DNA of 51,766 nt from JANQRA01 sp035550735 (GTDB taxonomy: Bacteria > Actinomycetota > Acidimicrobiia > Spongiisociales > ZC4RG35). Made by a program: the position numbers and the translations under genes. The notes beneath the pieces were generated by a model that ran no database searches, was not told the origin of the DNA, and saw only the letters and a list, made by a program, of their open reading frames with translations. Of this stretch, positions 16,824-25,788 are shown in pieces. Position 1 is the stretch's first letter. Every line of letters begins with the position of its first letter. The stretch covers positions 1-51,766 of the forward strand of contig DASZOM010000002.1 of the NCBI GenBank assembly GCA_035550735.1, in the 5' to 3' direction.

Positions 16824-17431
16824 GGCGGGGACACTAGAGAGCGCCGCTCCAGCTCACAGGCCTCGCGAACGTGGCAACCGGCGAGATGGTCGTTCACCAG
16901 ACCCACTGACTCCATGAAGGCGTAGATGGTGGTGGGCCCGACGAAGGTCCATCCCCGTCGCTTCAGGTCCTTGGAGAGTGCCGTCGAGCCCTCCGTGATC
17001 GGCGGGATCACATGTGGCGGCGGGCTCTCGGGCTCGGCCCACGACCAGAGGAAGTCCGATAGCGAGCCATGCTCGTCGCTCAGCTCGAGGGCACGCCCTG
17101 CATTGTTGATGGTGGATCGGATCTTCCCCTCGTGTCGGATGATCCCGGCGTCACCCAACAACCTGGTGACGTCGCTCTCGTCGAAGACGGCCACCCTCTC
17201 CGGATCGAACCCGGCAAATGCGGCACGGAAGTTCTCCCGCTTGCGCAGGATCGTCAGCCAGGACAGGCCCGCCTGGAACCCCTCGAGGCAGATCTTCTCG
17301 AAGAGGCGATGGTCCTCGGTCGAGGCCCGGCCCCACTCGTTGTCGTGATAGTCGCGGTAGATCTCCGGCTCGACGCCCCACCAGCATCGGGGCACCCCGT
17401 CGTCGGAGATGACCAATTCCATCTCGGTCAT
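16820..17431 (-). CDS. tag: DNA-3-methyladenine glycosylase I
   Basis: A 203-aa base-excision repair enzyme that removes 3-methyladenine. It has the N-terminal RCWWG and YHDNEWG, LEGFQAGLSWLTIL, the RRGWTFVGPTTIYAFMESVG helix-hairpin-helix region, and the C-terminal NDHLAGC. Together these supply the Cys and His residues of the zinc site seen in Tag. The ATG at 17431 overlaps the upstream LLM gene's stop by ATGA. The frame stays open further upstream but that stretch is antisense to the LLM gene. Confidence 0.95.
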   Translation of the reverse strand: MTEMELVISDDGVPRCWWGVEPEIYRDYHDNEWGRASTEDHRLFEKICLEGFQAGLSWLTILRKRENFRAAFAGFDPERVAVFDESDVTRLLGDAGIIRHEGKIRSTINNAGRALELSDEHGSLSDFLWSWAEPESPPPHVIPPITEGSTALSKDLKRRGWTFVGPTTIYAFMESVGLVNDHLAGCHVREACELERRSLVSPP

Positions 17432-18411
17432 GAGAAGGCGGGAATGACTTCCTTGGCGACCAGCTCCAGACTCTCCCTGTCGTAGGCCGCGTCGGCGATG
17501 TGCATGATTGCGTAGGTCATCCCGGCAGCCTCGAAGTCGCGCAGCCATGAGACGATCTGCTTGGGGGTGCCTGCGCTGCCCCTGTACAGATCCACCTGAC
17601 GCTCGGCCCGGTGGTCTGCGACGTACTTCTTGAGGTGGTCCTCGAGGCGGCGCAGCTTGTCGGCGACTCCGGCCTCGGTCTCGGCGCACAGGACGTTGAA
17701 GTTGGCCGACCGGGTGATCGAATCGAAGTCGGTCCCGACCTCGTCGCAATGGGACCGCAGAGTCTGCGACTTGGCCTGGAACAGGTCGAGGTCGCCGCCG
17801 CCGAAGTTGGTGTATTGGGCATGACGGGCAGCGATCCTCAGCGTCACCTGCTCACCCCCGCCTGCGACCCAGATCGGGATGTGGGGGTCCTGCACCGGCT
17901 TCGGCTGGCAGATCGCCCCCTTCAGGGTGTAGTGCTCCCCCTCGTAGTCGACAACCTCCTCGGTCCACATCGCCTTCATGATCTCCACCCCCTCACGCAG
18001 CATCCCGAGCCGCTGGCCAGGTGGGAGGAAGGGATAGCCGTAGCCGTCGTGCTCGTGCTCGTACCAGCCGGCGCCGATGCCCATCTCGAGACGACCGCCC
18101 GAGATCACATCGATGGAGGCGGCTGCCTTGGCCAGATAGGTTGGCTGCCGGTAGGTGTTGCAGGTGCACATCTGACCGAGACGCACGGAGTCGGTGGTGG
18201 CGGCAAAGGCCGCCATCAACGCCCACGCCTCGTAGGTGACCTCCTGGGTCGGCTCGGGGACGGTGTGGAAATGGTCGTAGACCCACAGCGAGTCGTAGCC
18301 GAGGCTCTCGATGTCGCGTGCGATCCCCAACATTGTCGGCCAATGGTCCGCCCGGTCGATGCCGGCGAGATCGTGTCGCCAGCCCTGGGGTACGAAGGCT
18401 CCGAATTGCAT
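17428..18411 (-). CDS. LLM-class F420-dependent oxidoreductase
   Basis: A 327-aa luciferase-like oxidoreductase. Signatures are SLWVYDHFHTVPEP, LGQMCTCNTYRQPTYLAKAAAS and SGGRLEMGIGAGWYEHEHDGYG. F420 is the expected cofactor; the substrate is unknown. TAGCCT sits exactly 6 nt before the ATG (18418-18423), indicating a near-leaderless promoter for the run LLM, tag, ybdK. It diverges from the molybdoenzyme gene at 18474 with only 62 bp between them. Confidence 0.87.
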   Translation of the reverse strand: MQFGAFVPQGWRHDLAGIDRADHWPTMLGIARDIESLGYDSLWVYDHFHTVPEPTQEVTYEAWALMAAFAATTDSVRLGQMCTCNTYRQPTYLAKAAASIDVISGGRLEMGIGAGWYEHEHDGYGYPFLPPGQRLGMLREGVEIMKAMWTEEVVDYEGEHYTLKGAICQPKPVQDPHIPIWVAGGGEQVTLRIAARHAQYTNFGGGDLDLFQAKSQTLRSHCDEVGTDFDSITRSANFNVLCAETEAGVADKLRRLEDHLKKYVADHRAERQVDLYRGSAGTPKQIVSWLRDFEAAGMTYAIMHIADAAYDRESLELVAKEVIPAFS

Positions 18412-18473
18412 CGGGCGAGGCTAGAACATCGGCTTTACCCCCGGTTAGCGAGGCACTGCCTAGCGTTTCCCCG

Positions 18474-20006
18474 GTGAAGGCAGCCCGCGCACGTGACGCT
18501 CTCGCCGGCGCCGTCGCCGCCGGGTTGGGGCTCGGGGTGTCCGAGCTGGTCGCCGGGCTGGTGACGAGCGCCCCCTCCCTGGTGGAAGGTCTGGGCGACC
18601 GCATGATCGACAACGTCCCGGCAGCCGTGAAGGATTGGGCGATCTCGGTGTTCGGCACCGCTGACAAGGTGGCGCTGCTGGTCGGCATCGCCGTCGTCAC
18701 CGTCCTCGTCGGGGCCGCGGTCGGCGTGGTCGCTCGCCGACGGTTCATCGTCGCGGTCGGCGTCTTCGTCGGCTTTGGCCTGATCGCCCCTTGGGCAGCC
18801 ACCACGGCCACCGTGTCGTTCGCAAGTGGTCTGATCCCGGCTGCCGCCGCCGTCATCGCCGGCCTGGCCACGCTGCGGATGCTCCAGGACGTGACGTCGC
18901 AGCCTTGGGGCGCCGCCCCCGGAGTCGCCGACGGCACCCGCCGCCGATTCATCGTCGCCTCGACCGCCGTGGTGGGTGTGGCCGCCCTCTCCGCTGGTCT
19001 GGGCCGCGTCCTCATCGAGAGAGCCAAACGGGTGGTGGCGGGGAGGGAGGACGTGGTGCTGCCCACCGCCGCAGAGCCGCTCCCGGCCGTCGCCGCCGAG
19101 GCCGATCTCGCGGTCGACGGGCTGAGCCCGGTCATCGTCCCCAACGAGGACTTCTACCGGATCGACGCCGCCCTGTCCGTGCCCCGCGTCAACCTCGAGG
19201 AATGGACCTTGAGCCTCACCGGCCTCGTGGAACGGCCTTACACGATCGATTTCGCCGATCTCCTGGGCATGGAGATGGTCGAGCGCGACATCACCCTGTC
19301 GTGCGTCTCCAACCCGGTCGGGGGCGACCTGGTCGGCAACGCCCGCTGGCTCGGTGTTCCCCTCGTCGAGATACTGGATCGGGCGGCTGTCGCGCCGGAA
19401 GCCGAGCAGATCGTGGGTCGCTCGGTCGACGGGTTCACCGTGGGTTTTCCAGTCGAGGCCGCCTACGACGGCAGGGAGGCACTGATCGCGGTGGGGATGA
19501 ACGGCGAGCCGCTCCCCTTCGAGCACGGGTTCCCGGCACGTCTCGTCGTTGCCGGCCTCTACGGGTACGTCTCCGCGACGAAGTGGCTTTCGGAGATCGA
19601 GCTGACCACGTGGGAGGGATTCGACGCCTACTGGGTGCCGCGGGGGTGGGCCAAGGAGGCCCCGGTCAAGACCCAGTCCCGCATCGACACCCCGACCGAC
19701 GGGTCACGGGTGACCGCCGGTGCCGTCACGGTCGCCGGCGTCGCCTGGGCTCCCACCCGCGGCATCGCCAAGGTCGAGGTTCAGCTCGGCGTGGACGGGG
19801 AATGGAGGGAAGCCGAATTGTCCGAGCCACTCTCCGAGAACGCCTGGGTGCAGTGGCGTGTCGATTGGGAGGCGCCGCCGGGACGGCACATCGTGACTTG
19901 CCGGGCCACCGACGGGGCCGGGGAGCTGCAGACCGATGAGATCACGCCACCGGCCCCCGATGGGGCCACCGGCTGGCACCGGCGGGCCATCCAGGTCGAC
20001 GCCTGA
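18474..20006 (+). CDS. Membrane-anchored sulfite-oxidase-family molybdopterin oxidoreductase
   Basis: A 510-aa protein. Residues 1-185 hold about five hydrophobic helices, the last preceded by TRRRFIVAS, which resembles a twin-arginine motif. Residues 205-400 are the molybdopterin domain, with the Mo-ligating Cys277 in LSCVSNPVGG. Residues 405-510 match the Ig-like dimerisation domain of sulfite oxidases (TPTDGSRV, ATDGAGELQT). The enzyme domain would lie outside the membrane. The substrate is not certain: sulfite or other S/N-oxides. The GTG start is chosen because TAGCGT lies 7 nt upstream (18461-18466); the frame is open farther upstream across the divergent gene. Confidence 0.85.
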   Translation: MKAARARDALAGAVAAGLGLGVSELVAGLVTSAPSLVEGLGDRMIDNVPAAVKDWAISVFGTADKVALLVGIAVVTVLVGAAVGVVARRRFIVAVGVFVGFGLIAPWAATTATVSFASGLIPAAAAVIAGLATLRMLQDVTSQPWGAAPGVADGTRRRFIVASTAVVGVAALSAGLGRVLIERAKRVVAGREDVVLPTAAEPLPAVAAEADLAVDGLSPVIVPNEDFYRIDAALSVPRVNLEEWTLSLTGLVERPYTIDFADLLGMEMVERDITLSCVSNPVGGDLVGNARWLGVPLVEILDRAAVAPEAEQIVGRSVDGFTVGFPVEAAYDGREALIAVGMNGEPLPFEHGFPARLVVAGLYGYVSATKWLSEIELTTWEGFDAYWVPRGWAKEAPVKTQSRIDTPTDGSRVTAGAVTVAGVAWAPTRGIAKVEVQLGVDGEWREAELSEPLSENAWVQWRVDWEAPPGRHIVTCRATDGAGELQTDEITPPAPDGATGWHRRAIQVDA

Positions 20007-20016
20007 CCGGTGACCG

Positions 20017-20976
20017 CTAGTCGGCGAGGTCGACCGCGGAGATGGCCCAGGCCATCCCGCTCTCTGGATCTTCGATGGAGAGGCGAAGCGCCCAGCCCGT
20101 CCCCGGGGAGCCGTCGTCGAACCAGTGGAACCGGAGACTCTCCACACATCTCGAGATCTCGTCGGGTGATGCCGGCCAGCTCAGGTCGAAGAGGGTGGCC
20201 AGGAGCCACCAGACGCCGAACCGCCCCGCCGCCACCCCGCGTCGATCGCCGTGGGCTCCGCCCGACGCTCCCGCCCAACCCATCCAGCGGATCGCCTCGA
20301 CTGCGGTCAGCTCACCGACGCGGGCCCGGGTGAGACCGAGAGCCCGGATCGAGGCGGGAGCCCCGCCTTCCACGGTCGCTGTCTCCGCTCTCCCGTTCGA
20401 CTGGGTGACCCAGGGTGCGACCAGGTCGTAGAGCGCTCCTTCGGACTCCGCATCGGAGACCAGGTTCGGTGTCCCGGGAAGGTCCGTGGGCTGCACTCGT
20501 GGTGGCGCCGGCGAGGGGTCTTCCACCTTGTCGGCCTTGTAGGTGGGAAGTAGATAATCCTCCCAGCGCATCAACGCGGCCGGCAGGTCTTCGATCACGG
20601 GTACGTCCGGGTCCCGGCGCACGACTCTCTCCGCAGCCGTCACCAGACGCCATGGCCCGTCCCCCAGATGCGGCTCGAGCTCGGCCCAGGTCTTCGTGGA
20701 CGCCGCGACCTCGGGCAAGGGCCCCAGGGCGAAACGGGCCACCCCCTCGCTGACCGCGGCGCCGGCCCAGGGTCCCGGCGCCTCCAGTGCCAGCCGGTAA
20801 CGGATGTGCTCCTCCACGCCCCATAGCTGCTTGCCCCTTCCCACTGCTTCGGCGCATCGCTGTTTCAGCTCGACGAGGTCATCCCAGCCTCGGGACTCGC
20901 AGAGACCGTCGACCACACGGAGCAGGTCGTCGGTGTCGGATGACTCGATCGCCTCGATGGCCCGTGTGGTGATCAC
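20017..20976 (-). CDS. Protein of unknown function, DUF6183-like
   Basis: A 319-aa soluble protein. A notable segment near residue 240 reads WMGWAGASGGAHGDRRGVAAG followed by RFGVWWLLATLFDL, a pattern I associate tentatively with the actinobacterial DUF6183 family. The rest is helical with few motifs. The GTG at 20976 overlaps the stop of the rhodanese gene by GTGA, so I prefer it to the farther ATG at 21018. Third gene of a coupled minus-strand operon. No function is claimed. Confidence 0.7.
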   Translation of the reverse strand: MITTRAIEAIESSDTDDLLRVVDGLCESRGWDDLVELKQRCAEAVGRGKQLWGVEEHIRYRLALEAPGPWAGAAVSEGVARFALGPLPEVAASTKTWAELEPHLGDGPWRLVTAAERVVRRDPDVPVIEDLPAALMRWEDYLLPTYKADKVEDPSPAPPRVQPTDLPGTPNLVSDAESEGALYDLVAPWVTQSNGRAETATVEGGAPASIRALGLTRARVGELTAVEAIRWMGWAGASGGAHGDRRGVAAGRFGVWWLLATLFDLSWPASPDEISRCVESLRFHWFDDGSPGTGWALRLSIEDPESGMAWAISAVDLAD

Positions 20977-21785
20977 GGCTCGGGGCCGACATTCACCGGG
21001 CGGTCGTTGCGTGTCCACTCCGAGTAGGAGCCGACGTAGACGAGGGGGATTGACAGGCCGGCGACAACCATCGCCAGGGCGTCATGGCACGCATTCACCC
21101 CGCTCCCGCAGGAGACGACCACGTCTCCAGACAAGTCTGCGTACACCGAGGCGAGGTCCCGGGCATCCCGGAACCGCCCTGTCTCGTCGAGGTTCACGTC
21201 CGTGGGGATGTTGATGGCACCGGGTATGTGGCCTGGCTTGGGATCGACCGGTTCGACCTCACCCCGATACCTGGCGCCCGCCCGGGCATCGATCACCGTC
21301 TTGTCGGCGAGCTCTCCGGCGCCGATGACGCCGCTGAATCGCACCGGCCCTCGGTAGATGGTGGGCTCCGGTGTGACCGGGCCCATCTGGATGTCGTGCC
21401 CGGCGTCGAGCCACGCCTGGTAGCCACCGTCGAGGAGCTGGACCCCCTCGTGCCCGATGGAGCGGAGCATCCACCACAGCCGGGCTGCGACGCGCCCGCC
21501 CACGTCGTCGTACACGACGACGTGGCTCTCCGGGGAGAGGCCGAGTGAACCCAGGGTGGCTGCGAAATCGGCGGGATCGGGAAGGGGATGACGTCCGCAG
21601 GCCCCGGGCGGAGCGGAGAGATCGGCGTCCAGGTCGACGAACACCGCACCCGGGATGTGGCCCTGTTCGTAGGTGGCGCGCCCCTTCTCTCGATCGGTGA
21701 GGTCCCAGCGGATGTCACAGACCACGAATTGATCGAGCGTGGCGGCAAGGTCGTCGGCCACTATCAGGGGATGGATCCCGGTCAT
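20973..21785 (-). CDS. sseA: Two-domain rhodanese sulfurtransferase
   Basis: A 270-aa thiosulfate/3-mercaptopyruvate sulfurtransferase with an inactive N-terminal and an active C-terminal rhodanese domain. The catalytic loop CGSGVNACH carries Cys226. The CGSGV form points to mercaptopyruvate rather than thiosulfate as donor, although the Thr usual after CGSGV is Asn here. HIPGAVFVDLDADL and HIPGAINIP are the paired domain signatures. The ATG overlaps the upstream stop by ATGA. Cytoplasmic. Confidence 0.9.
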   Translation of the reverse strand: MTGIHPLIVADDLAATLDQFVVCDIRWDLTDREKGRATYEQGHIPGAVFVDLDADLSAPPGACGRHPLPDPADFAATLGSLGLSPESHVVVYDDVGGRVAARLWWMLRSIGHEGVQLLDGGYQAWLDAGHDIQMGPVTPEPTIYRGPVRFSGVIGAGELADKTVIDARAGARYRGEVEPVDPKPGHIPGAINIPTDVNLDETGRFRDARDLASVYADLSGDVVVSCGSGVNACHDALAMVVAGLSIPLVYVGSYSEWTRNDRPVNVGPEP

Positions 21786-22138
21786 TCGCCCTTGTCGTCC
21801 GGTGTGGCCGGTCTCCAGGTGTCACGGTCGACCAGCTCGGTGCCCAGATCGGCGATCGTTCGCCCCACCGCGGAGGCGAGGGCGCCGGCGGCCTCTCTCA
21901 GCCGATCTCTGACGTCCGGGTCACGGAGCGCGGTGGTGACCGAATCGGCCACCTGGCTGAATGCGCCGGCCAGCGTCCCCAGGGCCTCCCTGATCTCCTG
22001 CTCGGAGGGCGCATCAGGCGAGGCGACGGTGCGGTAACTGTCGCGGAGGCGGCTGCTCAGCTCGCCGAGCTCGTCGTGGAACCGCGTCCACGGGTCGATA
22101 TCGCCATCGTCCCTAGGATCGGGGTCGTGCGTCTCCAC
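21782..22138 (-). CDS. Small helical protein of unknown function
   Basis: About 118 aa, acidic and helical, with the repeated-looking segment TALRDPDVRDRLREAAGAL-ASAVGRTIADLG. Similar short helical proteins of unknown role are common in actinobacteria. It heads the operon with sseA (ATGA overlap). The start is uncertain: the GTG at 22138 overlaps the first bases of the divergent exonuclease gene, and no good -10 hexamer or ribosome-binding site precedes it. Confidence 0.55.
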   Translation of the reverse strand: METHDPDPRDDGDIDPWTRFHDELGELSSRLRDSYRTVASPDAPSEQEIREALGTLAGAFSQVADSVTTALRDPDVRDRLREAAGALASAVGRTIADLGTELVDRDTWRPATPDDKGE

Positions 22139-23005
22139 CTGCTCGATGGTACCTATGAGCTGTTCCGTTCCCACTACGGCAGAAGGGACACGGTGCTGGC
22201 TCCGGACGGCCACGACGTCCACGCCACCTTGGGCATCCTCGAGTCGACTCTGGCTCTGCTGCGGGAGCCGGGGGTGACTCATCTCGCCGCCAGCTTCGAC
22301 ACCGTGATCGAGTCGTTCCGCAACGACATGTTCCCGGCCTACAAGTCCTCGGTCGGGATGGATCCCGAGCTGCTCCGCCAGTTCCCGTTCGCCGAGGAGG
22401 CGTTGGAGGCGATCGGTGTCGTCGTGTGGCGCAACATCGAGTTCGAGGCGGATGACGCGCTCGCCGCGGCCGCGGTCCGCTGGGTGGACGACGTGGAACA
22501 GGTCGTGATCTGCAGCCCGGACAAGGACATGTCCCAGATCGTGGTGGGCGACCGCATCGTCACCTATAACCGCCGGGAGCAGAAGGTCTTCGACGAGGAA
22601 GCGGTGGTCGAGAAGTTCGGGATCCACCCCGAGTCGATCCCCGACTACCTGGCCCTGGTCGGGGACACCGCCGACGGGGTTCCCGGGTTGCCGGGATGGG
22701 GCTCGAAGTCTGCGTCGGCCGTGCTCGCCCGATTTCCCCGTCTGGAGCTGATCCCCCCCGACTCCGCCGACTGGGGCGTCGCGGTGCGGGGCGCCCCGAA
22801 GCTTGCCGCGACCCTCGTGGAGGGGCGGGAGCTGGCCCATCTCTACCGGGAGCTGACCACTTTGCGTCTCGACGCTCCCATCGAGGACGAGCTTGCCGAT
22901 CTGGAGTGGAAGGGCGTTCCCGAGGAGCGGTTCCGATCCTTTTGTGCCGCGATGGCCTTCGACGCCGACGCGATCAACGTCCACCGCTGGGCGGACGACG
23001 CCTAG
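22127..23005 (+). CDS. 5'-3' exonuclease (PolA N-terminal domain family)
   Basis: A 292-aa stand-alone flap-type nuclease. It has the N-terminal LLDGTYELFRSHYG, the acidic cluster FEADDALAAAA and SPDKDMSQIV, and the helix-3-turn DTADGVPGLPGWGSKSA used for DNA binding. It processes flaps or RNA primers. The GTG at 22127 is preceded by TAGGAT at 22114-22119 with a 7-nt gap, which supports this start and a leaderless transcript. It converges on the zinc-ribbon gene, with a repeat element cluster between them. Confidence 0.92.
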   Translation: MRLHLLDGTYELFRSHYGRRDTVLAPDGHDVHATLGILESTLALLREPGVTHLAASFDTVIESFRNDMFPAYKSSVGMDPELLRQFPFAEEALEAIGVVVWRNIEFEADDALAAAAVRWVDDVEQVVICSPDKDMSQIVVGDRIVTYNRREQKVFDEEAVVEKFGIHPESIPDYLALVGDTADGVPGLPGWGSKSASAVLARFPRLELIPPDSADWGVAVRGAPKLAATLVEGRELAHLYRELTTLRLDAPIEDELADLEWKGVPEERFRSFCAAMAFDADAINVHRWADDA

Positions 23006-23019
23006 ATTCGGCGCTGATT

Positions 23020-23068
23020 GCGAACCCCGGGTTCCTGGCGCCGAATATGGCGCAATTCAGCTCAGGTT
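23020..23068 (-). repeat. Intergenic repeat element, inverted copy (B-inv)
   Basis: The reverse complement aligns to copy A at 38 of 48 positions. The stem is conserved by paired change: GCGCC-ATATTC-GGCGC here, CGCC-GGATAT-GGCG in the other copies. The AACCC-N-GGGTT palindrome is intact at 23023-23033. It forms a head-to-head pair with the copy at 23084. Confidence 0.75.
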
Positions 23069-23083
23069 CATCAGCCACGCACG

Positions 23084-23131
23084 GAAGTTGAGCGGTTTGG
23101 CGCCGGATATGGCGTGAGCAACCCGGGGTTG
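23084..23131 (+). repeat. Intergenic repeat element, direct copy (B)
   Basis: It matches copy A (11534-11581) at 44 of 48 positions, with the same hairpin and the AACCC-G-GGGTT palindrome at 23120-23130. Together with the inverted copy it fills the 144-bp gap between two convergent genes. Confidence 0.8.
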
Positions 23132-23149
23132 GCTGCTCGTCGGCGCTGA

Positions 23150-23323
23150 TCAGTCGTCCGGTCCGACGCCCTCCCAGACGAGGTCGAAGCGCTCCAGGCA
23201 GTCGGCGCAGCGATATGCGACCGGGAAGCCTTCCTCGAGTGGCTCGTCGTCTGGGAGATAGCTGATCAGGTGGGCGGTTCCGCCACACTCCACACACGTG
23301 ATCGTGTCGGTCGGGAGGGTCAT
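23150..23323 (-). CDS. Small zinc-ribbon protein
   Basis: A 57-aa protein with two CxxC knuckles, CVEC near residue 10 and CADC near residue 43, a classic single zinc ribbon. The sequence YRCADCLERFDLVWEG is typical of small actinobacterial zinc-ribbon proteins of unknown role. Its ATG shares one base with the nhaA stop (TGATG at 23321-23325), so it is translationally coupled to nhaA. Function unknown. Confidence 0.8.
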   Translation of the reverse strand: MTLPTDTITCVECGGTAHLISYLPDDEPLEEGFPVAYRCADCLERFDLVWEGVGPDD

Positions 23324-24666
23324 CACAGGCTCCTCGGTCTCGTCTGACTCAACAACACTGCTCCGATGACTCCAGCAGCCAGCGAGCCGGAGAGAATCCC
23401 GACCTTCGCCAGATCAGCCATCACGGGGTCTGAGAAGGCGAGGCCGGCGACGAACAAGGACACGGTGAAACCGATGCCTCCGATCGCGGACAGTCCGATG
23501 ATGTGCAACCAGGACGTGCCGACCGGAAGCTTGCCCAGACCCAGCCGAACTGCGACGTATGAAGCCACTGAAATCCCCAAGAGCTTTCCCGCGACGAGGC
23601 CAACAGAAACACCCAGCGCGATGGGAGAAGTGACAGACGCCAGCACGTCAACGCCCCGGAGGTCGACGCCCCCGTTGGCCAGGGCGAAGATTGGGACGAC
23701 CAGGTACGAGCTCCAGCCGACGAGCATGTGTTCAAGACGGGTCAGGGGGGAAACGGCTTCTGTCGCGATCTCTCGCAGTAACAGGGTCTCGTGGTCCGCA
23801 TGTTCCTGTGCTTCCTGGTCGCTCTCATCGTCCACCGGAAACTGGTCCAGGATGGCCCGCGCCTTCTCGTCGAACTCGTCACGGCCGTAATAGGAGTTTG
23901 CCGGAGTCAGGAACCCGAGCGCTACCCCCGCCAGGGTGGCATGCACTCCTGACTTCAACATCAGATACCAGATGACCACCGCAACGGGCACGTAGAACCA
24001 GAGCGCACGAATGTGGGCCCTTCCCGCAACTCGCACTATGACCAGTCCGGCGACCGCGGCAATCAGGTGAGCCGGGGAGAGATCCGAGGTGTAGAAGATG
24101 GCAATGACGGCGATGGCCCCGATGTCGTCGGCGATCGCCACCGCCAGCAGGAACAGCTTCGCTCCGGGCGGAACTCGGGAGCCGAGCAATGCCACCACTC
24201 CAATCGCGAAGGCGATGTCTGTGGCCATCGGGATACCCCAGCCGTTCGCCGCGGCGGTGCCCGCGTTGAAGAGGAGGAAGATCGCCGCCGGAACCACCAT
24301 CCCACCCACGGCCGCCATGGCCGGCAAGGCGGCACGTCGCCGATCGCGCAGGTCGCCAAGTACCAGCTCACGTTTGATCTCGAGACCGACGACGAAGAAG
24401 AAGATCGTCATCAACCCGTCGTTGATCAGATGCAGCACCGATTCCTCGAAACGGAACCCGAAGATCTCGATCGTGAGACTCTGCTCGAGGAGCGAGAAGT
24501 AGGAGCCGGCCCACGCGCTGTTGGACCAGACCAGAGCGGCGAGTGCGGCGACGAAGAGGACGATGCCGGAAGACGCCTCGATCTCGCTGAATCTGACGAA
24601 GGGGCGGACGAAGGTCCTCGGAATCCAACGTTCCGAGGTGGCCCAGGTCCGGTGTCGCGGGTCCAC
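23323..24666 (-). CDS. nhaA: Na+/H+ antiporter NhaA
   Basis: A 447-aa antiporter exchanging sodium (or lithium) for protons. It has about 12 helices. The ion-binding Asp180-Asp181 pair lies in AVAIADDIGAI and Asp150 in MATDIAFAIG. GLEIKRELVLGDL is also a family signature. The cytoplasmic loop around 270-300 is long and acidic. The GTG start lies 2 nt after the fba stop, so aldolase, antiporter and zinc-ribbon form one operon, an unusual pairing. Membrane protein. Confidence 0.95.
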   Translation of the reverse strand: MDPRHRTWATSERWIPRTFVRPFVRFSEIEASSGIVLFVAALAALVWSNSAWAGSYFSLLEQSLTIEIFGFRFEESVLHLINDGLMTIFFFVVGLEIKRELVLGDLRDRRRAALPAMAAVGGMVVPAAIFLLFNAGTAAANGWGIPMATDIAFAIGVVALLGSRVPPGAKLFLLAVAIADDIGAIAVIAIFYTSDLSPAHLIAAVAGLVIVRVAGRAHIRALWFYVPVAVVIWYLMLKSGVHATLAGVALGFLTPANSYYGRDEFDEKARAILDQFPVDDESDQEAQEHADHETLLLREIATEAVSPLTRLEHMLVGWSSYLVVPIFALANGGVDLRGVDVLASVTSPIALGVSVGLVAGKLLGISVASYVAVRLGLGKLPVGTSWLHIIGLSAIGGIGFTVSLFVAGLAFSDPVMADLAKVGILSGSLAAGVIGAVLLSQTRPRSL

Positions 24667-24668
24667 GC

Positions 24669-25697
24669 TCAGCCGACGCTGTTCCCCGCCGACCTCAGCA
24701 TCTCACAGGCCTCGACCACCCTCGCTGCCATCCCCGTCTCCGCCTTCTTCAGATACGACCGGGGGTCGTAGGCCTTCTTGTCCCCGACCTCCCCGTCCAC
24801 CCGGAGCACACCCGAGTAGTTGGCGAACATGTGGTCGACGATCGGTCGGGTGTACGCGTACTGGCAGTCGGTGTCGATGTTCATCTTGACGACGCCATAG
24901 GCCAGGGTCTCGTGGATCTCGTCGAGCGTGGAGCCGCTTCCGCCATGGAACACCAGATAGTGGCGGGCCTCTACGCCGAACCTCTTCGCCACCGCCTCCT
25001 GGCCGTCCCTGAGGATGGTCGGGTCGAGCTTGACCGCGCCCGGCTTGTACACCCCGTGGACATTTCCGAATACCGCGGCGAGAAGGTAGAGGCCCCGGTC
25101 GAACGTGCCCAGGACCTCGGAGACCCGGACCATGTCCTCGGGCGAGGTGTAGAGCTTGGTTCGATCCATGTCCGAGTGGTCGGTGGCGTCTTCGACGCCT
25201 CCCACGATGCCGATCTCCAGCTCCAGCACGATGTCGAGGGTCGCGCACTGCTCCAGCAATTCCTCGGCGAGGGCGAGGTTCTCATCCATGGGCAGCGCCG
25301 AGGCATCGAGCATGTGGCTCTGGAAGATGGGGCCCTGACCGGCGGCGACGGTCTCGCGACTCATCTCGAGGAGGGGTCGGATGAAGCCATCGACCCGGTC
25401 GGGTGGGCAGTGGTCGGTGTGCAACGCGATGTTGGCCGGATAGCGGGGTGCGACCACCCGGGCGAACTCGGCCAGGGCACGCGCCCCCAAGGCCATGTCC
25501 TTGACCGACTGCCCCGAGGCGAACTCACCTGCGCCGTAGGAGAATTGGATGATCCCGTCGGAGCCCGCTTCGGAGAAGCCTTCGAAGGCCGCCAGGATCG
25601 TCGAGGACGACGTGGTGTTGATGGCGGGAAGGGCGTAGTGGCGGGCCCGCGCTCCGTCGAGCATTTCCCGGTATTTCTCTGGTGTGGCCAGTGGCAA
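24669..25697 (-). CDS. fbaA: Class II fructose-bisphosphate aldolase
   Basis: A 342-aa zinc-dependent aldolase of glycolysis and gluconeogenesis. HTDHC at 93-97 carries the Zn and catalytic residues. ELEIGIVGGVED, FGNVHGVYKPG and VFHGGSGS complete the active site and phosphate loop. I place the start at the TTG at 25697, where homologues begin (MPLATPEKY), preceded by GGGAG at good distance. The frame is open to a TTG at 25730. A TACCTT -10 (25729-25734) would give a leader of about 25 nt. First gene of the fba-nhaA-zinc-ribbon operon. Confidence 0.95.
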   Translation of the reverse strand: MPLATPEKYREMLDGARARHYALPAINTTSSSTILAAFEGFSEAGSDGIIQFSYGAGEFASGQSVKDMALGARALAEFARVVAPRYPANIALHTDHCPPDRVDGFIRPLLEMSRETVAAGQGPIFQSHMLDASALPMDENLALAEELLEQCATLDIVLELEIGIVGGVEDATDHSDMDRTKLYTSPEDMVRVSEVLGTFDRGLYLLAAVFGNVHGVYKPGAVKLDPTILRDGQEAVAKRFGVEARHYLVFHGGSGSTLDEIHETLAYGVVKMNIDTDCQYAYTRPIVDHMFANYSGVLRVDGEVGDKKAYDPRSYLKKAETGMAARVVEACEMLRSAGNSVG

Positions 25698-25788
25698 CGG
25701 ATCGGGCTCCCTTGTCTCCTTCCCTGGCAAGGTAGTCGCTCATCTTTGCCGACTCGCCGTCGGCATCGGCGCCGGATACTTTGCGATC

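Noticed and set aside
15438..16925. A 495-codon plus-strand frame opposite the ybdK-like gene
   Set aside because: The translation is repetitive and compositionally odd, while the opposite strand encodes a clear family member.
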